A DNA stretch of 64,000 nt from an uncultured Lachnoanaerobaculum sp. GTDB taxonomy: Bacteria > Bacillota > Clostridia > Lachnospirales > Lachnospiraceae. This document shows, piece by piece, positions 8,253 to 17,541 of this stretch (positions within the stretch are counted from its first letter, which is position 1; the number at the start of each line of letters is the position of its first letter). The notes under the pieces are model-generated. The model saw nothing but the letters and a program-made list of their open reading frames with translations. It was not told the origin of the DNA and ran no database searches. Made by a program: the position numbers and the translations under genes. The stretch spans positions 5,008 to 69,007 of the forward strand of contig CALALP010000070.1 in the NCBI GenBank assembly GCA_937925515.1, written 5' to 3'.

Positions 8253-8921
8253 CTATAATAATAAATTTTTTAATATTGTTGTTTCTTGATTTTCAATGTG
8301 AACTCTTATATTATGCTTTGCGACTTCTGTATCTCTTGATTTTATTGCTTTGAGAATTCCTTCATGCTCTTCTAAAAGTTTATTTCTCGATTCCTTATCC
8401 TTTACATATTCAAGTCTATATCTATACATCTGCTCTCTTAAATTGTTTAAAAGTTGGATAAGTCTATCATTTTTAGTTCCCTTAAATATAATATCATGAA
8501 AGTTTTCATCAGTCATAGCTATCTTCATTGCATCTGAACCGTTTATTGCATCTTTAAACTTCTCTTGTGCTATGCTTAACTCCTCAATTTCCTCATCAGT
8601 CATTCTTTTACACACAAGTTCTATTGCAAGTTCCTCTAGGGCTTTTCTTACCTCAAGCACATCTCTTAAATTTTTTTCGGTAATGCCTGCAACCATAGCT
8701 CCTTTTCTAGGTGCCATTACTACAAGCCCCTCAAGTTCAAGCATACGAATTGCCTCTCTTATAGGAGTACGGCTTACACCAAGCTTTTTGGCAAGTGCAA
8801 TCTCCATAAGCCTTTCTCCCGGCATTAAATCTCCTTTAAGTATGCCCTGTCTTATAGTTTTAAATACTACATCACGCAAAGGCATATATTCATTTATATC
8901 ACTGCTCAAATTATCAATCAT
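8253..8921 (-). CDS. GntR-family regulator with FCD ligand domain
   Basis: About 222 residues. The N-terminal winged helix includes MPGERLMEIALAKKLGVSRT and PIREAIRMLELEGLV, a strong GntR signature. The C-terminal two-thirds is an all-helical FCD domain (DVLEVRKALEELAIELV, then a metal/ligand set with ENFHDIIFKGTKN). ATG at 8921 was chosen over 8939 because GGAGG lies 7 bases before it. FCD regulators usually sense small carboxylates. The target is unknown. It follows ispE by 20 bp. Confidence 0.92.
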   Translation of the reverse strand: MIDNLSSDINEYMPLRDVVFKTIRQGILKGDLMPGERLMEIALAKKLGVSRTPIREAIRMLELEGLVVMAPRKGAMVAGITEKNLRDVLEVRKALEELAIELVCKRMTDEEIEELSIAQEKFKDAINGSDAMKIAMTDENFHDIIFKGTKNDRLIQLLNNLREQMYRYRLEYVKDKESRNKLLEEHEGILKAIKSRDTEVAKHNIRVHIENQETTILKNLLL

Positions 8922-8941
8922 ACATTTTCCTCCAAGCACTC

Positions 8942-9838
8942 TTAAATTAAACCATGTTGTATATGTGTAATGATAGTTTTTTCAACTAAAAATTTTTCTG
9001 AAAGTTGTCTGTTTGCATTAAAATAATTCATACAAACATTTGCACCTTCAAGATTTTCAAAAATGCCTAAAACAGTAGCTCCACTCCCACTCATTACTGA
9101 TTTTAAAGCCCCAAGTTCTAACATTTTTTCCTTAATATCATTTATTACAGGATATTTCTTTATAGTAACTGTTTCTAATATATTTTCTATATTTTTTGAA
9201 ATAAGCCTTAAATCCGATTTTTCTATTCCCTCTAAAATCATATCAATATTTGGGTGGCTACTAGCAGGAAGTGAATTTACATTTAAATTCTCATATACAA
9301 ATTTAGTAGAAACAGATATATTAGGCTTAACTAAGACTATATAACAGTCAGGTACAGCTTTTAATCTAGTAAGTTTTTCTCCTATTCCTTGTGCCAGACA
9401 AGTTCCACCTACCAAACAAAAGACTACATCTGCACCTATTTTTACTGCTATTTTCATAAGTTCTTCCATAGAAAGACCTAGTTTTAATAATTTATTTATC
9501 CCAATAAGAGTGGCAGCCGCATCACTACTTCCTCCTGCAAGCCCTGCTGCTATTGGGATATTTTTTATAAGTTTAATATTTAAACCTACATTCATATTAG
9601 AATACTCTAAAATAAGTTTTGCCGCTTTATATACTAAATTGTCTTCTTTTATAGACAAGTCAGTACAATTTGTACTAATATTTATATCATTAAATTCACT
9701 CTTACTTATAGTAACCTCATCATACAGACTTACAGACTGCATAATCATATTGACTTCATGGTAATTGTCAGTTCTTTTTTTTATAACATCAAGTCCTAAA
9801 TTTACTTTTGCATAGGCTCTTAAACTTATCTCTTCCAT
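8942..9838 (-). CDS. ispE: 4-diphosphocytidyl-2-C-methyl-D-erythritol kinase
   Basis: A 298-residue GHMP kinase. The N-terminal AYAKVNLGLDV is the IspE substrate region, IPIAAGLAGGSSDAAATLIG (about residues 90-109) is the GHMP phosphate loop, and KSVMSGSGATVLGIF is the C-terminal motif. It phosphorylates CDP-methylerythritol in the non-mevalonate isoprenoid pathway, so the host uses the MEP route. It lies 3 bp after the cyclophilin gene and upstream of the GntR gene in one likely transcript. Confidence 0.95.
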   Translation of the reverse strand: MEEISLRAYAKVNLGLDVIKKRTDNYHEVNMIMQSVSLYDEVTISKSEFNDINISTNCTDLSIKEDNLVYKAAKLILEYSNMNVGLNIKLIKNIPIAAGLAGGSSDAAATLIGINKLLKLGLSMEELMKIAVKIGADVVFCLVGGTCLAQGIGEKLTRLKAVPDCYIVLVKPNISVSTKFVYENLNVNSLPASSHPNIDMILEGIEKSDLRLISKNIENILETVTIKKYPVINDIKEKMLELGALKSVMSGSGATVLGIFENLEGANVCMNYFNANRQLSEKFLVEKTIITHIQHGLI

Positions 9839-9841
9839 AAC

Positions 9842-10360
9842 TTAGCTATACTCTGGCTCAGGATAATCTTTACCAAAAGTTTCAACTTCAATACTTTCAA
9901 TAACTTGGTCGCTTTTTGGTCTATCTGAATAATCTGTATCAACTTCAGCTATTTTATCCACAAACTCAATTCCCTCTATTACTTTTCCAAAAGCTGCATA
10001 CTGTCCGTCAAGATGAGGAGAATTTTCATGCATTATAAAAAATTGACTTCCTGCTGAATTAGGGTTCATAGCTCTTGCCATTGAAATAACTCCCTTTTCA
10101 TGCTTTAGATTATTTTCAAATCCATTTGAACTAAACTCTCCAAATATCTGATAACCCGGACCGCCTGTTCCTCTACCTTGTGGGCAACCTCCTTGAATCA
10201 TAAAACCTCTTATAACTCTATGAAATATAAGTCCATTGTAAAAACCTTTTTTAGCAAGACTTATAAAATTATTTACTGTATTTGGTGCTATATCAGGATA
10301 TAATTCAATCTTGATAACACCTCCGTATTTTAATTTTAATGTAGCAATAGGATTACTCAT
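9842..10360 (-). CDS. Cyclophilin-type peptidyl-prolyl cis-trans isomerase
   Basis: A 172-residue single-domain cyclophilin. Seen are FHRVIRGFMIQGG (catalytic Arg region), GRGTGGPGY, NPNSAGSQFFI and HLDGQYAAFGKVIEG, all in family order. There is no signal peptide, so it acts in the cytoplasm. It is the first gene of the ispE-GntR transcript, with a plausible promoter at 10402-10431. Confidence 0.95.
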   Translation of the reverse strand: MSNPIATLKLKYGGVIKIELYPDIAPNTVNNFISLAKKGFYNGLIFHRVIRGFMIQGGCPQGRGTGGPGYQIFGEFSSNGFENNLKHEKGVISMARAMNPNSAGSQFFIMHENSPHLDGQYAAFGKVIEGIEFVDKIAEVDTDYSDRPKSDQVIESIEVETFGKDYPEPEYS

Positions 10361-10401
10361 TTTATATCCATTCCTTTCTTTTATTTTAGTTACTCAAGTA
10401 T

Positions 10402-10431
10402 ATCATAGGTTTTGTATACTTTCCACTACAA
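10402..10431 (-). promoter_or_regulatory. Possible promoter for the cyclophilin-ispE-GntR operon
   Basis: Minus-strand TTGTAG, 18 bases, TATGAT, about 45 bases upstream of the cyclophilin start. Both boxes deviate from consensus, so support is moderate. Confidence 0.4.
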
Positions 10432-10641
10432 GCGTAAATGTAGTAAAACTTACTAAATTTTTACTTTTTTCTGATTAATGATTTGTTTACAATCAATTCA
10501 AAATAGATTTACACAAAAAACATAGAATATACATCTTAAAATTATATACTTCCTATATGAACAACAAAGAAAACAAATTCTGCTGATAATTTAGTTAGTT
10601 GTTCAGATAAAAATGCTTACAAGATTTTTTTCATAATACTC

Positions 10642-10696
10642 GAGCCGATAATCGTTGGGTTATCGGCTCTCCTCCCCTTTATGGGGCTTTTTTTTT
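10642..10696 (+). terminator. Strong plus-strand double terminator in the divergent spacer; candidate small RNA end
   Basis: The spacer 10361-10776 has no gene. It holds a 10-bp perfect stem GAGCCGATAA / TTATCGGCTC, then TCCTCCCC, and a second short stem CCCC / GGGG followed by nine T. This is a textbook rho-independent terminator reading plus, yet no plus-strand gene ends here. Either a short RNA is transcribed from somewhere after 10430, or it attenuates the gene at 10777. The C-rich stretch could pair with ribosome sites, as in several Gram-positive small RNAs. I see no strong promoter for it. Confidence 0.65.
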
Positions 10697-10776
10697 ACCC
10701 CTTTTCAATTTAATTATTGTGGAGTAGAATATTTTCATAATATCATTAAATAAGAATATAATCTATGGAGGTTTAA

Positions 10777-11757
10777 ATGCCGGGATTTACAACTCATTAT
10801 TTACTAGGAATAAAGACTTATAAAGATATTCCTGAAAACAAATTGAAAAGTATAATTTCAAAACATCAATGGCTGTACTTATTGGGTCTGCAAGGGCCTG
10901 ATATGTTTTTTTATAATCTTCCAATTTTAAGACATAGAGATTATAGAAATGTAGGTTCATATATGCATGACTCTCATGTAAATGAATTTTTCAAAAACTC
11001 ATTTACATATATGGACTCACTTTCAAATACTACTCAAAAAGAACAGGCAATAAGCTATATTGCAGGTTTTATGAATCACTATATAGGAGATTATATTTGC
11101 CACCCCTTTGTGTATGGAAGAATTGAACACAATATCAAATCTCCAAGTAACTATACGCATGGACTTCATGCCGCACTTGAAAATGATATTGACGCATATC
11201 TTCTTATGAAATATAAGAAAAAGAAACCGTCGGAATTTAATCAAGCTGCAACTATTTGTTTAAACAGCTTTGAAATGCAATTTGTTTCTGATTTTTTATA
11301 TCACACTATAAATGAAACATTTTATCCTATAACATATAATAATAACTTTCAAGTAACTAAGCCAATGATTCATCGCTCAATATTAGCAATGAAATATGGT
11401 TGCAGAACTCTTGCCGATATTACAGGTAAGAAAAAACAAAAGATACAAAAAGTCGAAAAAATCTTTTTAAAGAAACCTATTGTTTCACATAAATTTGTAT
11501 CAGATGATTTCTTTTACTCTTATGAACAAGCACTTAATCTAAACCATGAAGTATGGCTAAACCCATGGGATAAAAGACTTGCCTCACAAGAAAGCTTTTT
11601 AGACCTTATTAAAAAATGGTATCAAAAATGTGAGGAAGTATATTATATATTTGATAAATGTATTCCGATTATACTTAGTAGTGATAGCACTGATTTTAGT
11701 ACACTGCTAAATTCACTTGGAAATTATTCTTATCATAGTGGACTTGATGTAGGATAA
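10777..11757 (+). CDS. Zinc-dependent phospholipase C-like protein
   Basis: A 326-residue protein starting MPGFTTHYLLGIKTYKDIP with GGAGG 5 bases before ATG. It contains many spaced His and Asp residues (THYLLG, LLGLQGPDMFF, HDSHVNEFF, MNHYIGDYICHPFVYGRIEH) in the pattern of zinc-dependent phospholipase C/S1-P1-like folds that are common in Clostridia. No signal peptide is visible, so it is probably cytoplasmic and its real substrate is uncertain. It is one of very few plus-strand host genes here and ends against a convergent hairpin. Confidence 0.75.
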   Translation: MPGFTTHYLLGIKTYKDIPENKLKSIISKHQWLYLLGLQGPDMFFYNLPILRHRDYRNVGSYMHDSHVNEFFKNSFTYMDSLSNTTQKEQAISYIAGFMNHYIGDYICHPFVYGRIEHNIKSPSNYTHGLHAALENDIDAYLLMKYKKKKPSEFNQAATICLNSFEMQFVSDFLYHTINETFYPITYNNNFQVTKPMIHRSILAMKYGCRTLADITGKKKQKIQKVEKIFLKKPIVSHKFVSDDFFYSYEQALNLNHEVWLNPWDKRLASQESFLDLIKKWYQKCEEVYYIFDKCIPIILSSDSTDFSTLLNSLGNYSYHSGLDVG

Positions 11758-11763
11758 GTAAAG

Positions 11764-11796
11764 GGGGATTTCCTCGCCGTCGGCGAGGAAATCCCC
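11764..11796. terminator. Bidirectional terminator, copy 1 of a dispersed palindrome
   Basis: A perfect 15-bp stem GGGGATTTCCTCGCC / GGCGAGGAAATCCCC with a 3-base loop, between the convergent genes ending at 11757 and 11822. Followed on plus by an A/T run. Related copies lie at 22266-22306, 58977-59017 and 63981 onward. Confidence 0.75.
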
Positions 11797-11821
11797 ATAA
11801 AAAAATATCTATGTATCTTGC

Positions 11822-12154
11822 CTAAAATATAACTGTTAGAAACATCTTAAAATCTTCCTCTGCAAATACTGCATGTGGAATTGTAGCCGGCATAATTATT
11901 GTTTCGCCCTTTTTAAGTATATGTTCCTTTCCACCTATTGTAAACTTTCCCACTCCCTCAAGTACTGTAACCATAGCATCTCCCTTTGATTCATGAGTGC
12001 TTATCTCACTTCCCTTTGAAAATGCAAATACTGTAAGACTTACTGCCTTATTTTGAGCGAGTGTTTTGCTTACAATTTGTCCCTCCTCAGCATTTACTAA
12101 ACTTGCTAAAGTAGTTATCTCCTCATGAGGAATATTTTTTATAATCTTCTCCAT
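11822..12154 (-). CDS. Small cupin-domain protein
   Basis: A 110-residue single cupin barrel. The region ISTHESKGDAMVTVLEGVGKF is cupin motif 1 (His, Glu) and MPATIPHAVFAEEDFKM is motif 2 (His), the usual metal ligands. Such proteins bind a metal and a small acid or sugar; the substrate is unknown. The start carries TTAGGAGG. It stands alone, downstream of the ADP-ribosylglycohydrolase in map order but on its own ribosome site, ending at the shared terminator. Confidence 0.88.
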   Translation of the reverse strand: MEKIIKNIPHEEITTLASLVNAEEGQIVSKTLAQNKAVSLTVFAFSKGSEISTHESKGDAMVTVLEGVGKFTIGGKEHILKKGETIIMPATIPHAVFAEEDFKMFLTVIF

Positions 12155-12216
12155 GCTTACCTCCTAAAAAATTTGTTTCATAGTTATTATAGCCTAATCC
12201 AAATTAAATATCAATT

Positions 12217-14103
12217 CTAAATTAACTTAACTTTATCTACTAAATCAGTATACCAACGTTTTCTATGGAAAAATTCTCCCTCATTTTTCCTAAAGCCAAA
12301 ACCAAATTTTAAAGTTTCAGTTCTTCTTAGAAGTTTTAATACTATCTCATTTTCGCCTTTTTTTAAGTCCACTGTAAAGTAATAATTATAAGGAGTCCAA
12401 AGCCTAACTTCATCTTTTCTTATTACTTCATTACCATTTACCCACATAACAAAACCGTCATTATTGCCTAGTACTATCCAACAATTCCTATCTTCAGGAC
12501 TTATTACTGTTCTTCTAAGATAGATACAGCCTTGACCATGATAAGTAAAATTCTCCTCAGTAGGAAGTAAATCTTCACTAGCAAACATGTATTGAAAGTT
12601 TTCATTTTCAAATTCAGTTTTAAAATCTTTTTCAGCAATATACTTTTTATCTAAGTAAACTGCATTATTAACCATACATTCTATTGGAGGTAGCTTAAGT
12701 TCTTGACCGTCCTCTTCGATATCGTCTTCGCCCTCCATTGGCTCTAAAAATGGTCCTATTGCCTGCCAAACATTTGCACCACATATACCAAAAGTTTCTT
12801 TAAACTGCCCAAAAGTTACTGATAATATATTCTTATCTGCGATTACGTTGGCCTCTTTAATCATTATCTTAAATTCAATCTTTTTTACTTCTTTTGATTT
12901 TAAGTATAATGTTATATTATTCTTGTCTATCTTCCAACCCCTAGGTAAATCATTAATTTGTAAAACTTCCTCTAAGTCATTATCAGAAAAATTTGAAACT
13001 GTAATTTCAATTTCACAAGGGCCAATCGGAGAAATTGACGGAATAGACTTATAATCGATTTTAATATCAACTAATGGCTTTTTATCAATTATATTTGGTA
13101 TCTTAATTTCATTAGGTATATTATTTATCTTTTGTTCCAAATAACTGTCTGCCATAAGACCTATAAGAGCTGTTTCTTTTGATAAGCCGAGTATTGTAAA
13201 ATCAGTTCTATCAAGTTCTATACCTGCTACAAAATTATCTCCTGTTAGTTCTTTTAATTTTGGGGAAATGTTGCCTGCCCCCATGATAATACCTAAAATA
13301 GCTCCGGCAGTGGCACAAGTACAGTCTGTATCATATCCACTTCTAAATGCTATATTTACAGTTTTATCTAAGTCCCCATTTCCATATAAAAGTGCTATAA
13401 TTACAAGCCCTAAATTTGGAATTGAATTAGTAAATTCATTATGTGCATATTTTCTAAGTAGTCTAGTTCTTGCAAGTTGCCAATCTTTAGTATTATTCTC
13501 AAATTCTTTTAAAACAAAGTCTACACATTTTAAAGCCTCTGAAGTCTTAGGTAAAAATTTTTTGTTGTCATTTATAAGCTTTAAAATATCATTTTCATAA
13601 AAAGCATTTGCCTCTATTGCACTATAAAACTGTTCTATCCATACAGAAGACCCCTCATGGTCTAAAACACCGTCCATATTTGCATATTTAGCTGCAACTT
13701 CAGGATAGCCTGCAAAAACCATTCCCCAAATCTCAGAACGTATAGGACAACCCTCTCCCTCTTTAAATAATGGGTTATTAAAGCCTCCACTATATGGTGG
13801 CATTATACCTCTTTCATAATTTTTTAAAAATAAACCATATTCGCTAAAGGGATACCAACACTGCCTGTCCCAAGCAAAAGCTAAGTCCTTTGAGCCTATA
13901 TCAAGTCCTTTTTTTTGTAAAACTTCAAGCCAAAGTAATTGTAAATCTAAATCATCATTTGGCAAATCAGTTCTAATTACTTCACTATAATGCTCATGCT
14001 CAATTATTTTTTTGTATCCCTCTACAGGTGCACCTGCTGCACCCCCTAAGCATTTCCCAATCCAACCACCATAAATCTTATCTAAATAAACACTGTATTC
14101 CAA
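12217..14103 (-). CDS. ADP-ribosylglycohydrolase-family protein with C-terminal beta domain
   Basis: A 628-residue protein. Residues 1-310 are an ADP-ribosylglycohydrolase (ARH) domain: GWIGKCLGGAAGAPVEG near 13-29, the metal-binding NDD at 49-51, and GYDTDCTCATAGAILG with Asp258 and Asp260. Residues about 340-628 are beta-rich, with a NEW3/galactose-binding-like look. Close ARH relatives with such tails often act on non-protein ribosyl or sugar conjugates, so the substrate is open. The start codon is TTG, with AAGGAGAG before it. No signal peptide. Confidence 0.85.
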   Translation of the reverse strand: MEYSVYLDKIYGGWIGKCLGGAAGAPVEGYKKIIEHEHYSEVIRTDLPNDDLDLQLLWLEVLQKKGLDIGSKDLAFAWDRQCWYPFSEYGLFLKNYERGIMPPYSGGFNNPLFKEGEGCPIRSEIWGMVFAGYPEVAAKYANMDGVLDHEGSSVWIEQFYSAIEANAFYENDILKLINDNKKFLPKTSEALKCVDFVLKEFENNTKDWQLARTRLLRKYAHNEFTNSIPNLGLVIIALLYGNGDLDKTVNIAFRSGYDTDCTCATAGAILGIIMGAGNISPKLKELTGDNFVAGIELDRTDFTILGLSKETALIGLMADSYLEQKINNIPNEIKIPNIIDKKPLVDIKIDYKSIPSISPIGPCEIEITVSNFSDNDLEEVLQINDLPRGWKIDKNNITLYLKSKEVKKIEFKIMIKEANVIADKNILSVTFGQFKETFGICGANVWQAIGPFLEPMEGEDDIEEDGQELKLPPIECMVNNAVYLDKKYIAEKDFKTEFENENFQYMFASEDLLPTEENFTYHGQGCIYLRRTVISPEDRNCWIVLGNNDGFVMWVNGNEVIRKDEVRLWTPYNYYFTVDLKKGENEIVLKLLRRTETLKFGFGFRKNEGEFFHRKRWYTDLVDKVKLI

Positions 14104-14123
14104 ATTTCTCTCCTTAATACCTA

Positions 14124-14342
14124 TTAATCAGTAATTTCTTTTTCAAAAATAATCTCATAGCCTGTTGACCAACCATAGACACCTGCTTTTTCATTAAGTG
14201 GAACTACTACCTGTTTTAATCTCCAGCCCTTATTTGCCTCCGACTCAATAACTTTTTTAGCCTCTTCAAATGTATCTCCGGACTTAACTTTAAACCCATG
14301 TTTAATTTGAACATGTACAAACTTATACTCATATTTACTCAC
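14124..14342 (-). CDS. DUF4177-family small protein
   Basis: A 72-residue protein matching the DUF4177 plan: starts YEYKFVHVQIKHGFK, then a WRLKQVVVP strand and ends GYEIIFEKE. The family folds as a small alpha/beta unit of unknown function. It lies 20 bp upstream of the ADP-ribosylglycohydrolase gene on the same strand and probably shares its transcript. GGAGAGAAATAG precedes the ATG. Confidence 0.8.
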   Translation of the reverse strand: MSKYEYKFVHVQIKHGFKVKSGDTFEEAKKVIESEANKGWRLKQVVVPLNEKAGVYGWSTGYEIIFEKEITD

Positions 14343-14440
14343 TATTTCTCTCCTTTAGTATAAAATTTACTACATTGTAGCATATTTATAGTGCTTTTTC
14401 AACAAAGGTTACAAGATACTGTCAAGAGATTTATTTTAGC

Positions 14441-14483
14441 ACTAAAAAAGTGATGTATCCTTACCACTAGCAAGAATACACCT
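14441..14483 (-). terminator. Terminator of the amino acid ABC operon
   Basis: Just past the substrate-binding gene: stem GGTGTATTC / GGATACATC (with G-T pairs) followed on the minus strand by a run of T (CACTTTTTTAG). Confidence 0.6.
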
Positions 14484-14499
14484 CTAATACTAACTAAAT

Positions 14500-15372
14500 T
14501 TATTTTGTTTTTCCACCCTCAATAACTAACTTATCTGCATACTCTGCACCATAAGTATCTACAAGAGTTGCCTTATAGTCCTCATGGAAAAAGTTTTCTT
14601 GTCCAAGAGTTTCAATTTCCTTGTTAAGCCATTCAAGAAGTGTAGTATTTCCCTTAGTTACAGCAGGTGCAATAGTATCAGCACTTCCAAGTTCAGGAAT
14701 ACCTACTACATAATCAGGATTTTGCTTTGCAAATGCTAAAACCTCTGTATTATCATTTGCCCAAGCTGCGCCATTTTTATTTTCAAGTGCATTTTTAGCA
14801 GTTGCATAAGAATCATACTTTTGAAGTTTTATATCAGGATAATTTTTTACAAGGAAGTTTTCAGCAGTAGTTCCTGAAATAACTATCATGCTATCATCTT
14901 TATTCCAAGAATCAAGACTTGTAATTACCTTATCCTTTGGAGAAATTACTCCAAGTGCCACATTCATATATGGAAGTGCAAAATCTACTGCTTGCTTTCT
15001 TTCATCAGTTACAGTAAAGTTTGCAAGAATTATATCCACCTTACCTGACTCAAGATATTCTATTCTGTTTGCCGCCTCGGTAGATACATAATTGATTTTA
15101 ACTCCTAAATCCTTACCAAGTCTTTCAGCAAAATAAATATCATAGCCTTGATACTTACCATTTTCATCTACATAACCAAATGGATGCTTGTCTGAAAATA
15201 CTCCTATATTAACTGTACCACTTTTTTTAATTTCATCAACTGTTCTAAAACCTGCTTTTGAGCTTGAACCCTCAGATGAATTTTTATTAGCAGAGTTATT
15301 TGCACAACCTGCAAGTACTGCAACTGCTCCTACAAAAAGTGTTAATGCTAATGCCTTTTTAATCTTTCTCAT
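14500..15372 (-). CDS. Polar amino acid ABC transporter substrate-binding lipoprotein
   Basis: A 290-residue class 3 binding protein. It has a lipoprotein signal with lipobox VLAGC (Cys22) and a Ser/Asn-rich linker. The family sequence VNIGVFSDKHPFGYVDENG is near residues 54-72, followed by GYDIYFAERLGKDLGV, and VTDERKQAVDFALPYM near 122-138. It binds a polar amino acid (cystine/cysteine or glutamine-like, not resolved) for the permeases and ATPase encoded just upstream. Last gene of that operon. Confidence 0.92.
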   Translation of the reverse strand: MRKIKKALALTLFVGAVAVLAGCANNSANKNSSEGSSSKAGFRTVDEIKKSGTVNIGVFSDKHPFGYVDENGKYQGYDIYFAERLGKDLGVKINYVSTEAANRIEYLESGKVDIILANFTVTDERKQAVDFALPYMNVALGVISPKDKVITSLDSWNKDDSMIVISGTTAENFLVKNYPDIKLQKYDSYATAKNALENKNGAAWANDNTEVLAFAKQNPDYVVGIPELGSADTIAPAVTKGNTTLLEWLNKEIETLGQENFFHEDYKATLVDTYGAEYADKLVIEGGKTK

Positions 15373-15410
15373 AACTTTCTCCTCCCATAAACTTACTTAT
15401 TTATATAAAA

Positions 15411-15430
15411 GTTAGCATTAAAATGCTTAC
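15411..15430. other. Palindrome between the ATPase and binding-protein genes
   Basis: Near-perfect palindrome GTTAGCATTAAAATGCTTAC in the 74-bp gap inside the ABC operon. It could stabilise or separately terminate message upstream of the binding-protein gene, or be a regulator site. Confidence 0.35.
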
Positions 15431-15446
15431 TCAAAAGTAACCTTAA

Positions 15447-16214
15447 TTAAATATTACTACCTGCATCATTTAGAGCATGAAATTCAAATATATCTAAAAA
15501 CTTCTTAGCTCTATCTGTCTTAGGCACTGTAAAGAAACTCTCAGGGTCCGACTCTTCTACAATCTTTCCCTTATCCATAAATATTATTCTGTCTGCAATA
15601 GCTCTTGCAAACTGCATTTCATGTGTTACTATGAGCATAGTCTTCCCTTGTGAGGCAAGTCTAAGCATCACATCGAGAACCTCTCTTACCATTTCAGGGT
15701 CAAGTGCGGCAGTAACTTCATCAAATAATAAAATCTCAGGTTTCATACAAAGCATTCTTACTATTGCAACTCTTTGCTTTTGTCCACCGGATAATTCTCT
15801 AGGAAAGGAATTCACCTTATTTTCAAGTCCAACTCTTTTTAAAAACTTGATTGCCATTTCCTCTGCCTCTTTTCTATCCCTTTTTTGCACTTTCATCGGT
15901 GCTAAAGTTATATTATCTAAGACTGTTAAATGTGGAAATAGCTCATAATTTTGAAATACCATTCCTATTTTTTCTCTGATTTTTTTTAGGTTTGAAGAGT
16001 CTTTTTCAAATTGCTCGTCATGTAATCTTATTGTGCCACCCTGAATACTTTCAAGTGCGTTAATACATCGTAGTAATGTACTCTTACCACAACCACTCGG
16101 GCCAATTATTACTATAACTTCCCCCCTGTGTACACTTAAATTTAAATCATCTATTATTAGATTATTGTCAAAACTTTTTTTCAAATGCTCTATTACTAAA
16201 ATTTCCTCAGCCAT
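15447..16214 (-). CDS. Polar amino acid ABC transporter ATP-binding protein
   Basis: A 255-residue ABC ATPase: Walker A GPSGCGKST near residues 38-46, Q-loop QNYELFPHLTV, signature LSGGQKQRVAI and Walker B ILLFDEVTAALDPE. These features, with the LDPE-MV-EVLDVM continuation, are those of GlnQ/HisP-type importers. It powers uptake with the two permeases upstream (in transcription). It starts 12 bp after the second permease gene. Confidence 0.95.
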   Translation of the reverse strand: MAEEILVIEHLKKSFDNNLIIDDLNLSVHRGEVIVIIGPSGCGKSTLLRCINALESIQGGTIRLHDEQFEKDSSNLKKIREKIGMVFQNYELFPHLTVLDNITLAPMKVQKRDRKEAEEMAIKFLKRVGLENKVNSFPRELSGGQKQRVAIVRMLCMKPEILLFDEVTAALDPEMVREVLDVMLRLASQGKTMLIVTHEMQFARAIADRIIFMDKGKIVEESDPESFFTVPKTDRAKKFLDIFEFHALNDAGSNI

Positions 16215-16226
16215 AATACCCCCTCT

Positions 16227-16901
16227 TTAAGACCATTTCTTTTCAAGTGCTTTTGCAGATAAACTTATAGGCCAACACACTATGAAATATAATATAAATA
16301 CTGTCAAATATAGTCCAAATGCCGCATTTGGTCTTGACATTCTATTCGCCTCTATTATCTGCTGAGATACTTTTATCATCTCAACTACTCCTATCATAAG
16401 TATTAAACTTGTAGTTTTAATCATTCTAGTAATAAGATTTATAGAAAGCGGCAATAAACGTCTAATTGTTTGTGGTATAATTATATATCTATAAATCTGA
16501 ATCTTACTAAGTCCAAGTGAGGCTGAACTCTCGTATTGATGAGGTGGAATGCTTATTATTGCACCTCTGACTAAATCACTCATTTCAGCAGTTCCCCAAA
16601 GAGAAAAAACTATTATTGAGGAAAGTTCTCCGGATATTTCAGTATTCAATGCTCTTGCAAAACCAAAAAACACTATAAATAATAAAACAAGTTGAGGCAT
16701 TATCCTTATAAATTCAAGATAAACTCTTAAAACTCCTCTTATCAAACGACTTTTTGAGGTCATAAGTATTCCTAAGAAAACTCCAAGAGGTAAACTTATA
16801 ATAACTGATATAAGACTTATTCTCATTGCTACACCAAGTCCACCAAGAAGTCTTAATAAATTATCACCTTTGAATAAAACATCAAGCCCTAAATTAGGCA
16901 T
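16227..16901 (-). CDS. Polar amino acid ABC transporter permease
   Basis: A 224-residue inner-membrane protein with about five helices. The EAA-type cytoplasmic loop is seen as HQYESSASLGLSKIQIYRYI followed by IIPQTIRR, matching the His/Glu/Gln permease class. It forms the channel with the neighbouring permease. It overlaps that gene by 8 bp, showing tight coupling. Confidence 0.93.
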   Translation of the reverse strand: MPNLGLDVLFKGDNLLRLLGGLGVAMRISLISVIISLPLGVFLGILMTSKSRLIRGVLRVYLEFIRIMPQLVLLFIVFFGFARALNTEISGELSSIIVFSLWGTAEMSDLVRGAIISIPPHQYESSASLGLSKIQIYRYIIIPQTIRRLLPLSINLITRMIKTTSLILMIGVVEMIKVSQQIIEANRMSRPNAAFGLYLTVFILYFIVCWPISLSAKALEKKWS

Positions 16902-17541
16902 ATCTTATCCTCCTTTCAATTACACTTCCAATAAATGATATAGGAAGTAGTATAATCATATAGAAGATAACAAGCATAACAAGACTTTCAGTTGTTTTAT
17001 AATACAGACTTATAAGATCCTTTGTTGTAAACATTAAATCCATAAGACTTATGGCACTGAAAACACTTGTTTCTTTTAATAAGAAAATGACATTTGCCAC
17101 AATAGAGGGCATACTTATTGAGATAGCTTGTGGATATAAAACATATATCATAACTTGTTTCATACTAAGTCCAAGACTTAAGGAACTTTCTACTTGAGAT
17201 TTATTTATGGTTTCAAGTCCACTCCTTAAGCTTTCTGTCATATAGCCTCCCCCAAGAAATGCAAGTCCTAAAACTCCACAAACTACCGGATTAGTTCTTA
17301 TTCCTACTTTAGGTAGACCATAGTATATAAAAAACAGTTGTACAAGTAGTGGTGTATTTCTACTTACTTCCACATATACATTTGCTATACTCTTAAGTAT
17401 GGGGATTTTTAAGTATAATATATATGATGTTATAAAACCTATAATAATTGATAATACTATTCCTGCTACTCCTATACTTACCGTAAGTTTTGCCGCATCA
17501 ATATATAAGGGTAAATATTTTAATATATATCCAAAGTCCAT
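16894..17541 (-). CDS. Polar amino acid ABC transporter permease
   Basis: About 215 residues, five helices, with the EAA loop KSQVESSLSLGLSMKQVMIY and then VLYPQAISI. A longer reading to a GTG at 17610 exists, but ATG at 17541 has TGAGG 6 bases before it and begins MDFGYILKYLPLYIDAAKLT, a normal permease start. First gene of the four-gene importer (permease, permease, ATPase, binding protein). Confidence 0.92.
   Translation of the reverse strand: MDFGYILKYLPLYIDAAKLTVSIGVAGIVLSIIIGFITSYILYLKIPILKSIANVYVEVSRNTPLLVQLFFIYYGLPKVGIRTNPVVCGVLGLAFLGGGYMTESLRSGLETINKSQVESSLSLGLSMKQVMIYVLYPQAISISMPSIVANVIFLLKETSVFSAISLMDLMFTTKDLISLYYKTTESLVMLVIFYMIILLPISFIGSVIERRIRYA

Noticed and set aside
10642..10696. 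tRNA or other structured RNA gene
   Set aside because: Only two simple stems and a T-run; no cloverleaf, T-loop or CCA end. No tRNA or rRNA gene was recognised anywhere in the window.
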